DNA from: Bacteroidetes bacterium ADurb.Bin302
Lineage (GTDB): Bacteria; Bacteroidota; Bacteroidia; Bacteroidales; Paludibacteraceae
Reading direction: 5' to 3'
DNA length: 64,000 nucleotides
NCBI GenBank assembly: GCA_002069025.1
Contig: MWBK01000061.1
Location: 1 to 64,000, forward strand
Shown here: positions 37,670-46,691 of the stretch, piece by piece
Numbering within the stretch: position 1 is the stretch's first letter
How the letters are laid out: every line of letters begins with the position of its first letter
Translations under genes and position numbers: made by a program
The notes under the pieces: generated by a model
Databases searched by the model: none
What the model saw: the letters and a program-made list of their open reading frames with translations, nothing else
Told to the model about the DNA's origin: nothing

Positions 37670-38370
37670 TCAGCAGTTTCTGGAACAATAAGTTTATATC
37701 CTTTTCCGTGAATATTGATAATTTGAACTGTCTCGTCTTCTTTCAACAATTTACGTAATTTGGTGATATAAACATCCATACTACGTGCATTGAAATAATT
37801 ATCGTCTATCCAAATTGTTTTTAATGTGTAGTTACGCTCTAATATATCATTAGCATTTGCGCACAACAACGAAAGTAATTCGGATTCCTTAGTTGTCAAC
37901 TTGGTTGTTTTACCATTGATTGTCAATTGTTGTTTTTGAGAATCGAAAGTAAAGTTTCCTAATTTGTAGACAACTTTTTCTTTCATCTTCTTGCTCTTGA
38001 TACGGCGTAAAATAGCTTCAATACGGAACAACAGCTCTTCCATACTGAAAGGTTTTGTGATGTAGTCATCACCACCGATCTTAAATCCCTCAATAATATC
38101 TTCCTTCAAGTTTTTTGCTGTCAAAAACAAAATGGGTACTTCTGTATTAACGGCACGAATCTCTTGTGCCAAAGTAAAGCCATCTTTTTTAGGCATCATT
38201 ACATCAAATACACAAACATCGTAATTTGTTTTCATGAATGCTTTATAACCAGCATCTCCGTCAGGAAGCAAATCAGTGTCATAACCTTTGGCCTGTAGAT
38301 ACTCACGTAATAACATTCCTAAGTTTTCATCATCCTCACATAAAAGGATTTTTACTTTTTCTTCATTCAT
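37666..38370 (-). CDS. rprY: OmpR-family response regulator RprY
   Basis: Receiver domain with acidic pair in LLCEDDENLGMLLREYL, phospho-acceptor aspartate near residue 55 in VCVFDVMMPKKDGFTL and conserved lysine in YITKPFSMEELL; the C-terminal winged helix (LTTKESELLSLLC ... MDVYITKLRKLLKED) binds DNA. The sequence style and the kinase partner match RprY of Bacteroides and Porphyromonas. Its ATG lies 4 bases after rprX and its stop overlaps porE. Confidence 0.92.
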   Translation of the reverse strand: MNEEKVKILLCEDDENLGMLLREYLQAKGYDTDLLPDGDAGYKAFMKTNYDVCVFDVMMPKKDGFTLAQEIRAVNTEVPILFLTAKNLKEDIIEGFKIGGDDYITKPFSMEELLFRIEAILRRIKSKKMKEKVVYKLGNFTFDSQKQQLTINGKTTKLTTKESELLSLLCANANDILERNYTLKTIWIDDNYFNARSMDVYITKLRKLLKEDETVQIINIHGKGYKLIVPETAE

Positions 38371-38374
38371 AATT

Positions 38375-39865
38375 TTACTTTTTTAAAGTGGGTATTGTTA
38401 TTATAAATTTAGTCCCTTTTCCTAACTCGCTTTCTGCTTTAATGTGACCATTATGCTTTTCAACCATTTTCTTTACATACGCGAGCCCCAATCCAAAACC
38501 TTTAACATTGTGCACATTACCGGTTGGTACTCTGTGAAATTTGTCGAAAATCTTCTTTAAATGTTCTTTCTTGATGCCTATTCCGTTATCTTCTACCGAA
38601 ATACACAACAAATCTTTCTCTAGTTCATTCCATGTCTGTATCATAAGATACAAAGGCTCATCGGGTTTCGAATACTTTACAGCATTATCAAGCAAGTTAA
38701 AAATGACATTTGTAAAATGCAGCTCATCAACTGTTGCCCACGAATCAGCAGCTTTTAAATCTGTATTTATTGTGCCACCAGTACTTTTTACTTTAATACG
38801 AAAACTAGCAACTACTCCATCAATAATCTTATTAACATCAGCATCCTTAAACTTCATTATTGACTTTTCATTTTCCAATAACGAAATCTGCAAAACTTTT
38901 TCAACTTGGAAACTCAAACGCTTTGTTTCATCTCTAATTATCCTCGATATACTTTTTAAAACTTCCGGCGTTTTAATTATGCTATCGTCTTGCAACATTT
39001 GTGATGCCAATGATATGCTGGATATAGGTGTTTTAAATTCATGCGTCATATTGTTCATAAAATCCGTTTTGCTCTTTGACAATTTACTCTGTTTAAACAT
39101 CAGTAAAATTGTTGAAACAAAAGTACAAAACAACATTAACGTTATAATGATTGATGTTATTGCCAAAGAAGACACACTCATCAAAATATATTGAGAACGC
39201 TCCGGAAAATAGGCTCTAATCAAATTCATCTTAGGATTATAGTCATTTGGAAATAATATCTGCGAATAATAATTATTTGATACACTTGTAGAATCAAAAT
39301 CAGGGCAGATATAGACTTGACGTCCTAAATAATCCAACAATATAACATGAAATGGAGTATTAATACCATTGTTAAGTAATTCTTGCCGCAATAATTGTTC
39401 GGCATGTTCCATATCTACACGTTTCTCTATAGGTTTTTCCGGTGCTTCCTTCAACCAACGCATAGCTGCATCATTCAACAATATTTTTTTTCGAGCATAA
39501 TTACTTTTCATACGGCTTTGCAGATTTTCTGTTAATTCTTGAACCGTATTTGTCTGATTTACAGATTTTAGAGAAACAGCTTGTACGCTCGAGTTTTTAT
39601 CTATAGATAGAAATGTTCCATTATCTACTTGTGGTATAATTGTTTTACTTTCACTTTCTTTTTGCAAAGCATCGCTTAAATATTCTGAAGTTTCCTCTTC
39701 TTCCAAAGTTCTGCTCATTTGGTACAAGCTACGCTTAACTCCATCATCAAAATGCTGTTGGCGTATTTCTATCAAAGTACTAAAATAATTAAGTTGCACT
39801 GCCAATAAACCTAAAAAGGTCAGTGCCATAAATATTGCAAGAAGAATGATTGTTCCCTTTCTCAT
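38375..39865 (-). CDS. rprX: sensor histidine kinase RprX
   Basis: A 496-residue membrane kinase: first membrane segment at about 4-26, a periplasmic sensing region of about 200 residues, second membrane segment at about 233-257, then HisKA with the phospho-acceptor histidine in MTHEFKTPISSISLASQML and an HATPase domain with N, G1 and G2 boxes (FNLLDNAVKYS, ISVEDNGIGI, GFGLGLAYVKK). Partner is RprY. A -7 box TACATTTG on the minus strand at 39891-39884 lies 18 bases before the ATG, without a good -33, and is embedded in ACATTTGAC repeats. Confidence 0.93.
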   Translation of the reverse strand: MRKGTIILLAIFMALTFLGLLAVQLNYFSTLIEIRQQHFDDGVKRSLYQMSRTLEEEETSEYLSDALQKESESKTIIPQVDNGTFLSIDKNSSVQAVSLKSVNQTNTVQELTENLQSRMKSNYARKKILLNDAAMRWLKEAPEKPIEKRVDMEHAEQLLRQELLNNGINTPFHVILLDYLGRQVYICPDFDSTSVSNNYYSQILFPNDYNPKMNLIRAYFPERSQYILMSVSSLAITSIIITLMLFCTFVSTILLMFKQSKLSKSKTDFMNNMTHEFKTPISSISLASQMLQDDSIIKTPEVLKSISRIIRDETKRLSFQVEKVLQISLLENEKSIMKFKDADVNKIIDGVVASFRIKVKSTGGTINTDLKAADSWATVDELHFTNVIFNLLDNAVKYSKPDEPLYLMIQTWNELEKDLLCISVEDNGIGIKKEHLKKIFDKFHRVPTGNVHNVKGFGLGLAYVKKMVEKHNGHIKAESELGKGTKFIITIPTLKK

Positions 39866-39883
39866 ATCTTAAACTTAACCTGA

Positions 39884-39968
39884 CAAATGTACGTTATTAA
39901 CATTTGACTTGTTTATTTCCTTACAATCATTTAACAATTCATTTTAACATTTGACGAAATGTTAAAAT
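39884..39968 (-). promoter_or_regulatory. rprX upstream region with ACATTTGAC repeats and 28-base palindrome
   Basis: TTAACATTTGAC occurs at 39897-39908 and 39944-39955, and an inverted ACAAATGT at 39883-39890 includes the -7 box. The distal copy sits in a perfect palindrome, ATTTTAACATTT-GACG-AAATGTTAAAAT (39941-39968), touching the stop codon of the gene at 39968-41128. No T run follows, so it looks like protein-binding sites rather than only a terminator. Confidence 0.6.
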
Positions 39969-41128
39969 TACTCTTTATTTGCTGATTTATAAGTTTTAAG
40001 TTTACCGGGAAATAAGTGATAATGACGATATTGGCAATCAATTTCGGCATTCTGTAGCATGATTTTATCGTTAGGTTTCAATCCTATTTGATCAAAACCT
40101 CTCTTATTTGAAGATATAATCCATGCGTCTGTATCGGCATATTTATGTTTTAAAGTAGTTCCTATCATTCCATACAAGCTATCTATATCACCTCCGATTC
40201 TTTCACCATAAGGAGGATTTGTTATGATAAAGGTTTTTTCTTTAGGTTGGGGTATGTTAGCAAAATCAATTACTTGTGTGCTGATATATTTAGTAAAACC
40301 TGCATTTTTAATATTCGCATCTGCCACAGATATGGCCTTAGAAGATATATCGGAAGCATAAATCTTATGATTAAACTTCTTTTCTCCACTATCATCATTA
40401 TATAGCTTATCAAATAATTCCTCGTCAAAATCCAACCATTTTTCGAACGCAAAATTCTTTCTAAAAACTCCCGGAGGAATATTTAATGCTATCATCGCAG
40501 CTTCTATTGGAATTGTTCCGGAGCCACACATAGGGTCTAGAAAATCGCATTGCCCATTCCATCCTGAAAGCAAAATCATTCCGGCTGCAAGTACTTCATT
40601 AATCGGTGCTTCGGTTTGTGCTACTCTATAACCACGTTTGTACAATGCACCTCCTGAACTATCTAATGACAAAGTACATGTGTTGTGAGAAATATGAAGA
40701 TTAAAAAAAATATCCGGATTACTAACGCTTATAGAAGGCCTTTTCCCTACCTTCTCCTGAAAATAATCTACAATTGCATCTTTCGTTTTATATGTTGCGA
40801 AACGCGAGTGAGTAAATACTTCTGAATAAACAGTTGCCTCTATCAAAAAGCTTTGCTTAACATCAAAAATTTTTTCCCACGCAATCTTTTTTACATTATT
40901 ATAAATCTCTTCTGCGTCCTTTGCCTGAAAAACAGCTATCGGTTTTAGTATTCTTAAAGCTGTTCTACAATGTAGATTAGCTTTATACATGATTTCGGTA
41001 GTACCTTCAAATAGAACAGCACGTCTTTCTATACGAACATTCTGAGCCCCTATATTTTCAAGTTCTTTTGCCAATACGCTTTCCAATCCTTGGAATGTCT
41101 TGGCTACTAAGTTCATTTTATCATTCAT
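39968..41128 (-). CDS. THUMP-domain class I SAM-dependent rRNA (guanine-N2) methyltransferase, RlmL-N/RlmK-type
   Basis: A 386-residue protein with an N-terminal ferredoxin-like/THUMP region (about 1-160; AKTFQGLESVLAKELENIGA) and a methyltransferase domain with the SAM motif FLDPMCGSGTIPIEAAMIA (near 190) and catalytic TNPPYGERIGG (near 300). It corresponds to the N-terminal half of E. coli RlmL (23S rRNA G2445). The start at 41128 overlaps the upstream gene by 8 bases; a second in-frame ATG at 41116 is possible. Confidence 0.9.
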   Translation of the reverse strand: MNDKMNLVAKTFQGLESVLAKELENIGAQNVRIERRAVLFEGTTEIMYKANLHCRTALRILKPIAVFQAKDAEEIYNNVKKIAWEKIFDVKQSFLIEATVYSEVFTHSRFATYKTKDAIVDYFQEKVGKRPSISVSNPDIFFNLHISHNTCTLSLDSSGGALYKRGYRVAQTEAPINEVLAAGMILLSGWNGQCDFLDPMCGSGTIPIEAAMIALNIPPGVFRKNFAFEKWLDFDEELFDKLYNDDSGEKKFNHKIYASDISSKAISVADANIKNAGFTKYISTQVIDFANIPQPKEKTFIITNPPYGERIGGDIDSLYGMIGTTLKHKYADTDAWIISSNKRGFDQIGLKPNDKIMLQNAEIDCQYRHYHLFPGKLKTYKSANKE

Positions 41129-41576
41129 GCTTGTTTCTTCTTTCAGCTACCATTAATAAAGCCTGGTCTTTAATTATTTCGGGAATCTCTATTCCACGTA
41201 ATTGCAAACTTTTTAGCCATTCTGCAGTTTCATTCTCGCGTAAAGTAAGCAGAACGTCTTCAAATTCATCAATTTCCTCGTCTGTATATGAATCAGAAGT
41301 TCTACCTTTGTATGCATCTAATTCTTCATCTGCAAAATATATTATATCCTTTTTTGTTGTGATAAGACTTTCTTTTTCGCAAACTTCATGCGCTCCGCAG
41401 CATCCTTCCGGTATAACTCTTTTTGATGCTTGTTTCTGTTTTTGCACTTTTTGAGCTTCGCCATTAGGATTATTAGATGCTTTTACATCTTTCTTGTGCT
41501 TTAGTGTAAACTTGTTAAGTATCACTATTAAAATTCCAAATGCTATAAATGCAATAAACAGATATAAGGTTCGCAT
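41121..41576 (-). CDS. small membrane-anchored protein with CCGxHxxCEK motif
   Basis: A 151-residue protein with one N-terminal membrane helix (about 4-20), a basic linker, and a conserved-looking motif PEGCCGAHEVCEKESL (about residues 56-71) followed by an acidic region SDSYTDEEIDEFEDVL and a C-terminal helix. I have seen this type as an unnamed conserved Bacteroidetes protein. The cysteine/histidine cluster suggests metal binding or redox activity, which is inference. It overlaps the methyltransferase gene by 8 bases. Confidence 0.8.
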   Translation of the reverse strand: MRTLYLFIAFIAFGILIVILNKFTLKHKKDVKASNNPNGEAQKVQKQKQASKRVIPEGCCGAHEVCEKESLITTKKDIIYFADEELDAYKGRTSDSYTDEEIDEFEDVLLTLRENETAEWLKSLQLRGIEIPEIIKDQALLMVAERRNKHE

Positions 41577-41629
41577 AAATTATTGTTTTATATGTTCTGC
41601 AAAATTACTTTGTTGTATCAGATCTTATA

Positions 41630-42628
41630 CTACTCGCTCTCAAAAATATGTCCGTCCTTGTTATCCTTTTGAACAAATTCAAACATTAAAGTTTTAGACA
41701 ATCCTTCTTTTAAAGTAAAAGGAGCTTTAAAGCCGGTTTTTTTAACTTTATCCGCAGAAAATTCGGTAGTTGCACAAAATTTTTCTACTCTAACCGAACT
41801 GATAGGTAATTTCTTTCGAGTTATAAATGCCAATAAATCAAAGCAATATCCCATAGATTTACCTATGAAATATGGAATATGAATAGATGGAATGTGTTTG
41901 CCTAAAACAGAACTAACTAATGAAACTAAATCGTTCATGTTATAGTCGGGCTTGTCTATATAATTATACTCTTCATATCCTTTCTGACGATTTTCTATCA
42001 AATATTTTACGAATGCAACAACATTACCAACGTATGCCATTGATTTTTTATTCATTCCGTTCCCAACCATCAAAAACCTACCTGAAGCTATTTGTCTGAG
42101 AAGATTATAAACATTTCCTCTATTCCTTTCTCCAAATATTACCGTGGGGCGCAATACACTTATTACCCAATCATTGTGTGTTTTATACCATTCTTGTAAA
42201 ACTTGCTCGGCCTGCCATTTGCTCTTTCCATAATGGTTAAACGGATCTTTTATTGAGTTTTCATTTGGATTCTCCTTATTTAAGCCGTATACTGCTACTG
42301 AGGAAAAAAATATTAGTTCTTTAATTCCGTTATTTTCCATTGCCTGCAAAGTAACCTTCATTCCTTCTACATTAGTATCGTAGTATAAAGAATGCGGCTT
42401 TACATCATCCCGGTGTTGGGCTGCCAAGAGAACAACGCAATTTGCATCAGCCAATTCTTTATTCATTTGATCTAAAGATCTGACATCAGCAATTACCGTA
42501 TATTTCTCATAAAATTTACTCTGTAAAAGATCTAAGTTTTTCAAGTTGTAAGAACCTGCCTCTTCTAGCAAATCAATTAGTCTAGTTCCAACAAAACCAC
42601 TGGCTCCTATAAGTGCTATTTTTTTCAT
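41630..42628 (-). CDS. NAD-dependent epimerase/dehydratase (extended SDR)
   Basis: Nucleotide-sugar-modifying enzyme with the Rossmann motif IALIGASGFVGTRLI at the N-terminus, catalytic S-x-Y-x3-K as SVAVYG then HYGKSKWQAE (Y near 142, K near 146), and the PTVIFGERNRG loop. Last gene of the surface polysaccharide cluster; it overlaps the preceding glycosyltransferase by ATGA. The exact sugar substrate cannot be read from the sequence. Confidence 0.9.
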   Translation of the reverse strand: MKKIALIGASGFVGTRLIDLLEEAGSYNLKNLDLLQSKFYEKYTVIADVRSLDQMNKELADANCVVLLAAQHRDDVKPHSLYYDTNVEGMKVTLQAMENNGIKELIFFSSVAVYGLNKENPNENSIKDPFNHYGKSKWQAEQVLQEWYKTHNDWVISVLRPTVIFGERNRGNVYNLLRQIASGRFLMVGNGMNKKSMAYVGNVVAFVKYLIENRQKGYEEYNYIDKPDYNMNDLVSLVSSVLGKHIPSIHIPYFIGKSMGYCFDLLAFITRKKLPISSVRVEKFCATTEFSADKVKKTGFKAPFTLKEGLSKTLMFEFVQKDNKDGHIFESE

Positions 42629-43743
42629 TCGTATAATTTCTTTATTTTTTCTTCAATTTCTTTTTCTACAAAATTCTCGATTACTCTCTGCCTTGCGTTT
42701 GATGCCATTTCTTTACAAACTGAATCATTCGACAATATATAATCTAAGGCTTTGGCATAAGCCTCGCAATCTTTATTCTGAACTTCCAATCCGGTAACTC
42801 CATTAATATTTACCCAATTAACACCAGATCCATCTATAGTAAATGTTACGGCGGGAGTATTGCAATACATAGCTTCTGCAAGAGCAACTCCAAACGCCTC
42901 GTTTTTCGTTATTGAAGGGAATGCGAACACATCTGCAGCATAATAATAGGCCGGCAACATATCATCAGGTATTCGTCCTATGAAATAAACTCTGCCGTCT
43001 TTATTCATAGATTTAAGACTTTCCTCCAAAACGCCACTGCCACCTATCAATACAACACAATCGGAAGAAACAAGAGGCATCGCTTCCAATAAATATCGCA
43101 ATCCCTTATAAGGAACATGACGCCCCACAAAAAGAACTATTTTTTTATTCTGATATTTAGATTTAATACTTTCAACTTTTTTCTTAATTTCCTCATTGTA
43201 TTCAAACAATGATTTGTTAATAATATTCGGAACAACACTTACTTTTTCTTTTACTCGAAGCAAGGGAAGCGATTTTTCAATATAATTCGGACTAGTTGCT
43301 ATAATCTTATTAGATCTATCTAAAACCTTTCTTTCTATGCCCGATACAATTCTATACAATTTACGCTGATCTACTATGTCTGAATGCCAATGAATTATTA
43401 GCTTTGTTCCTTTAGGTATAGCCAAATAAACATACAAAGACACTAATGGATTTGGGCAATGCAAATGAATATAATCAGGTTTAAAACTCTTTATTAAGTT
43501 TTTTAATTTAATATAATATGCAAATGATAAAAATTGACTCGATATTTTTATTCGGGCCCCTACTCTCACAATATCAACACCATCAAACTTATCTGTAATA
43601 CTAAGATTATTTCCACTAAAGCATATTACCTTTTGTTGTACATCGGGCTCTTTCTTTAATATTTCAATTATGTTATGGCAAACATCTTCAATTCCACCTT
43701 TATGCGGAGGATAAAAATTAGGTATATGTAGTATTTTTCTCAT
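42625..43743 (-). CDS. glycosyltransferase family 4
   Basis: A 372-residue GT-B enzyme: N-terminal HIPNFYPPHKGGIEDVCHNI, donor domain with VLFVGRHVPYKGLRYLLEA and the E-x7-E motif in FPSITKNEAFGVALAEAMYCNTP. Joined to both neighbours by ATGA overlaps. Confidence 0.92.
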   Translation of the reverse strand: MRKILHIPNFYPPHKGGIEDVCHNIIEILKKEPDVQQKVICFSGNNLSITDKFDGVDIVRVGARIKISSQFLSFAYYIKLKNLIKSFKPDYIHLHCPNPLVSLYVYLAIPKGTKLIIHWHSDIVDQRKLYRIVSGIERKVLDRSNKIIATSPNYIEKSLPLLRVKEKVSVVPNIINKSLFEYNEEIKKKVESIKSKYQNKKIVLFVGRHVPYKGLRYLLEAMPLVSSDCVVLIGGSGVLEESLKSMNKDGRVYFIGRIPDDMLPAYYYAADVFAFPSITKNEAFGVALAEAMYCNTPAVTFTIDGSGVNWVNINGVTGLEVQNKDCEAYAKALDYILSNDSVCKEMASNARQRVIENFVEKEIEEKIKKLYE

Positions 43744-44783
43744 TCTATAGTGATGTTTTTCAGTATTATTGCGGCTGTATTCTTATACGAATATATTTCG
43801 GGTATAATGCAATCAGGGCTTTTCTCATTGCTGATGCCTTCAATTTTTTTCTGCAAATCGTTTGAATTTCCATTTTCAAAAAATATTACAGGCAATTTTG
43901 AATATACTTCTTTAAATACAGGTATATCTGATATAATTACTTTTGTATGTAAAAATAATGCTTCTAATGGAGGTATTCCAAAACCCTCATACCTTGATGG
44001 TTGTATCAAAGCCTCAGCATCACTTATAAGAGAATACAGTTCTTCATCACTTTTTTGACCAACAAATACAACTTTATTCTCATTTAAAGAACTTTCGTTA
44101 AGTAATTCTTTATCAGAAGTCCTCATATCATCGTATTTGCCAACAACAATAAGTTTTACATCAGACATTGCTTTTACAGCCGACAACAGTATATCGAGTC
44201 CTTTATAACGCTTTATATTACCAACGTACAGCAAATAATTTTTATATAAATCAGAACTCCTTTTTTTATTCTTCCATTCAAATAAATCATGCCTAATGCC
44301 ATTATAGGCAACCACAATTTCTTTGTTTGTATTAAAATGCTTTTTGATCCTTGTTTTTGAGAACTCTGATACAGTAAAGATTTTTTTTGATGCGTATATA
44401 GCCCGACAATAGAACAATTTTCTCACCAATAAACTCAATCCGCCTACTAATCCCTTTACATCTAAAAAAACCACATCGTGAATGGTCGAGTAGACAGGAA
44501 CCTTTATTCCAAAAGGGATACCAAATGTTGGACTATAAAAGACATCACAATTGTTTACCTCTTTTACAGGAAACGAAAACATTGCCCCAAATGAAAATAC
44601 AGAACTTGAACAAGATACAACATTACAATTTTCACCAAATTTCAATTTACTGAGTTTCTTCTCATCACCTATCAATACAAAAGAGTGGGCTTTGTTTGTT
44701 TCAAGCCAATAATATAGAATATTTTCAAGATATACTCCAATTCCGCTCATTCCAAGCATTCTACAATCTACAGCTATTTTCAT
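43740..44783 (-). CDS. glycosyltransferase family 4
   Basis: GT-B enzyme starting MKIAVDCRMLGMSGIGVYLEN, with LLYVGNIKRYKGLDILL and LIQPSRYEGFGIPPLEAL. The frame is open to an ATG at 44807, but the ATG at 44783 makes an ATGA overlap with the upstream stop, the same junction used by most genes of this cluster, and matches the family start; the product is 347 residues. Confidence 0.92.
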   Translation of the reverse strand: MKIAVDCRMLGMSGIGVYLENILYYWLETNKAHSFVLIGDEKKLSKLKFGENCNVVSCSSSVFSFGAMFSFPVKEVNNCDVFYSPTFGIPFGIKVPVYSTIHDVVFLDVKGLVGGLSLLVRKLFYCRAIYASKKIFTVSEFSKTRIKKHFNTNKEIVVAYNGIRHDLFEWKNKKRSSDLYKNYLLYVGNIKRYKGLDILLSAVKAMSDVKLIVVGKYDDMRTSDKELLNESSLNENKVVFVGQKSDEELYSLISDAEALIQPSRYEGFGIPPLEALFLHTKVIISDIPVFKEVYSKLPVIFFENGNSNDLQKKIEGISNEKSPDCIIPEIYSYKNTAAIILKNITIE

Positions 44784-45847
44784 AAATCTTTCAATAATAG
44801 TTTCCACTCTTCCATAACCGGAGCTAAATCAAAACGCATACTATAGCGAACGGCATTTTCAGAGAATGATTTAAGTAAATTTGGAGAAGACACAAGAAAA
44901 TCTATTTTTTCTGCCAAAGCTTTTATATCCATTGGAGGTACTAAGAATCCATTTTCCCCATCTTTCACTATGTCTCTTGGACCGGTTTCACAATCAAAAC
45001 TCACAATAGGCAAACCCATAGACATTGCTTCAATCAATACTAGTGGCAATCCTTCAAATCTTGATGATAAAACATATAATGATGCGTTTAAATACTCCGA
45101 CACCATATCTGTTACAGGTTCCCGCATAGTTACGCTATCGTGCAAGTTTAGTGAAGTAATCATTGATTTAAGTTCGCTTTCTTTAGAACCGCTGCCAATA
45201 ATTTCCAACTTCCAACCTAAGTTAACACAATTGCAAAGTTTCCATGTTTGTAACAACAAATCGAAACCTTTTTGATCTTCTAAACGACCCACTGCTAAAA
45301 CTTTTTTAGATGACAATGTCGTTGTTTGTTTTTTCTCTATAGTAATGGGATTTACAATACAAGTAACGCGTTGCGCTTTATATTCATTTTGATAAACTTC
45401 ACGATCTGTTTCGGTTAAAACAACTACATGATCAGCAAATTTTGAAACTAATTTTCGGGCAAGCGGGGATGTTATTGGATTCCAATTTACATGAGCGTTA
45501 AAATGCTCCCATGAAATTAGTTTTATATCTAATGCAAATTTCGCAGGCAGGCTCCATAAAGACATTGCGCTACATACATCAATTATACAATTCGGTTTTT
45601 CACGTTTTAGCAATTGACGCAAACGCCATACTGTTGGCAAGTATGTTTTATATATGTTTATGGATTCTTTGTTATTGAGAGGAATAACATTTACAGTTTC
45701 GCGAAGTTTAAAAAAAGGTACGCACTTTTGTAAACATATTATTGACACCTCATTACCTTCTCTAGATAATTCATTGGCGATAACTGTAGTAACCCGTTCT
45801 GTTCCTCCTGCAGATTCCAAAGATTTTATCAAAAAAAATATTTTCAT
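44780..45847 (-). CDS. glycosyltransferase family 4
   Basis: A 355-residue GT-B enzyme with the N-terminal glycine motif SLESAGGTERVTTVIANEL, VLAVGRLEDQKGFDLLLQTW and LSSRFEGLPLVLIEAMSMGLPIV (E-x7-E). The product probably adds one sugar of the repeat unit on undecaprenyl diphosphate. It follows the GT2 gene after 22 bases. Confidence 0.92.
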   Translation of the reverse strand: MKIFFLIKSLESAGGTERVTTVIANELSREGNEVSIICLQKCVPFFKLRETVNVIPLNNKESINIYKTYLPTVWRLRQLLKREKPNCIIDVCSAMSLWSLPAKFALDIKLISWEHFNAHVNWNPITSPLARKLVSKFADHVVVLTETDREVYQNEYKAQRVTCIVNPITIEKKQTTTLSSKKVLAVGRLEDQKGFDLLLQTWKLCNCVNLGWKLEIIGSGSKESELKSMITSLNLHDSVTMREPVTDMVSEYLNASLYVLSSRFEGLPLVLIEAMSMGLPIVSFDCETGPRDIVKDGENGFLVPPMDIKALAEKIDFLVSSPNLLKSFSENAVRYSMRFDLAPVMEEWKLLLKDL

Positions 45848-45869
45848 GATGACAATATTCTGTTATAGT

Positions 45870-46691
45870 TCACTTCTTTAAACCCATTTGGGGTACATGT
45901 AACAATGCTTTACGCAATGCAAAGGTAAAAAAATCTATTTTATATACTCTTTTTACCATTTGATATATTTTTATATTAAATGCAAACTTTTGCGGCAAAA
46001 GCTTTATCCGACTCATCAAAGACGGCTTGTTTACAATAGTAGATCCTATCACATTTCCGCTATGTTGTCTATACAAAAGTGTTGCATTTTTTATTGGTAC
46101 AATAATTCCATTTTTAGCAACACACAAAGCTATCCACCAATCATGCATAATTATATTCTCAGGCATTGGTAATATATATTGCTTTGTTAATTCATTAAAA
46201 GCCATTGTACATCCCATTAAACGATTTGATACTGTTAAAACATTTTCTTTGATGGCGTCTTCTGGATTTTGTCCGGATTGAGCAAACGACGAATCAACTA
46301 TTACATTCAAGCATTCGTCTACTATTTTAATATCAGTATAAACCAGCACCGGAACAGATGGATTAGCTGATTCGGCAGCATTTATTGAATTCAACGACAA
46401 TTCGACTTTACCTTTTATCCAAACATCATCTTGATCTGATAAAAAAATATAGCTTCCTGTTGCATGTTCAATTGCATTGGCAAAATTAGTAGAAACTCCA
46501 TTTTTACCCGGATTTTCAAAAATTTTGACGCGTTTATCATTCAAAGCCTTTATTATATCAATAGTTTTATCTGTAGAATGATCGTCAGAGATTATTATTT
46601 CATCATCCTCAGAAAGTTCTGACAAAATTGATATCAATTGTTCTTTGATGTACTTTTCTCCATTATATGTTGCTAAACAAACAGAAATCAT
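45870..46691 (-). CDS. glycosyltransferase family 2
   Basis: A 273-residue GT-A enzyme: VCLATYNGEKYIKEQLISI at the N-terminus, IISDDHSTDKT and the D-x-D-like LSDQDDVW (about residues 88-95), then a C-terminal region MHDWWIAL typical of rhamnosyl/fucosyl-type GT2 members. Overlaps the polymerase gene by ATGA. Confidence 0.92.
   Translation of the reverse strand: MISVCLATYNGEKYIKEQLISILSELSEDDEIIISDDHSTDKTIDIIKALNDKRVKIFENPGKNGVSTNFANAIEHATGSYIFLSDQDDVWIKGKVELSLNSINAAESANPSVPVLVYTDIKIVDECLNVIVDSSFAQSGQNPEDAIKENVLTVSNRLMGCTMAFNELTKQYILPMPENIIMHDWWIALCVAKNGIIVPIKNATLLYRQHSGNVIGSTIVNKPSLMSRIKLLPQKFAFNIKIYQMVKRVYKIDFFTFALRKALLHVPQMGLKK

Noticed and set aside
38541..39194. 217-codon plus-strand frame opposite rprX
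   Set aside because: It lies wholly antisense to the kinase domain and has no promoter or family features; codon-bias shadow.
44783..44807. Upstream start (METIIERF) of a glycosyltransferase
   Set aside because: The ATG at 44783 forms the ATGA junction used throughout the cluster and matches the family N-terminus.
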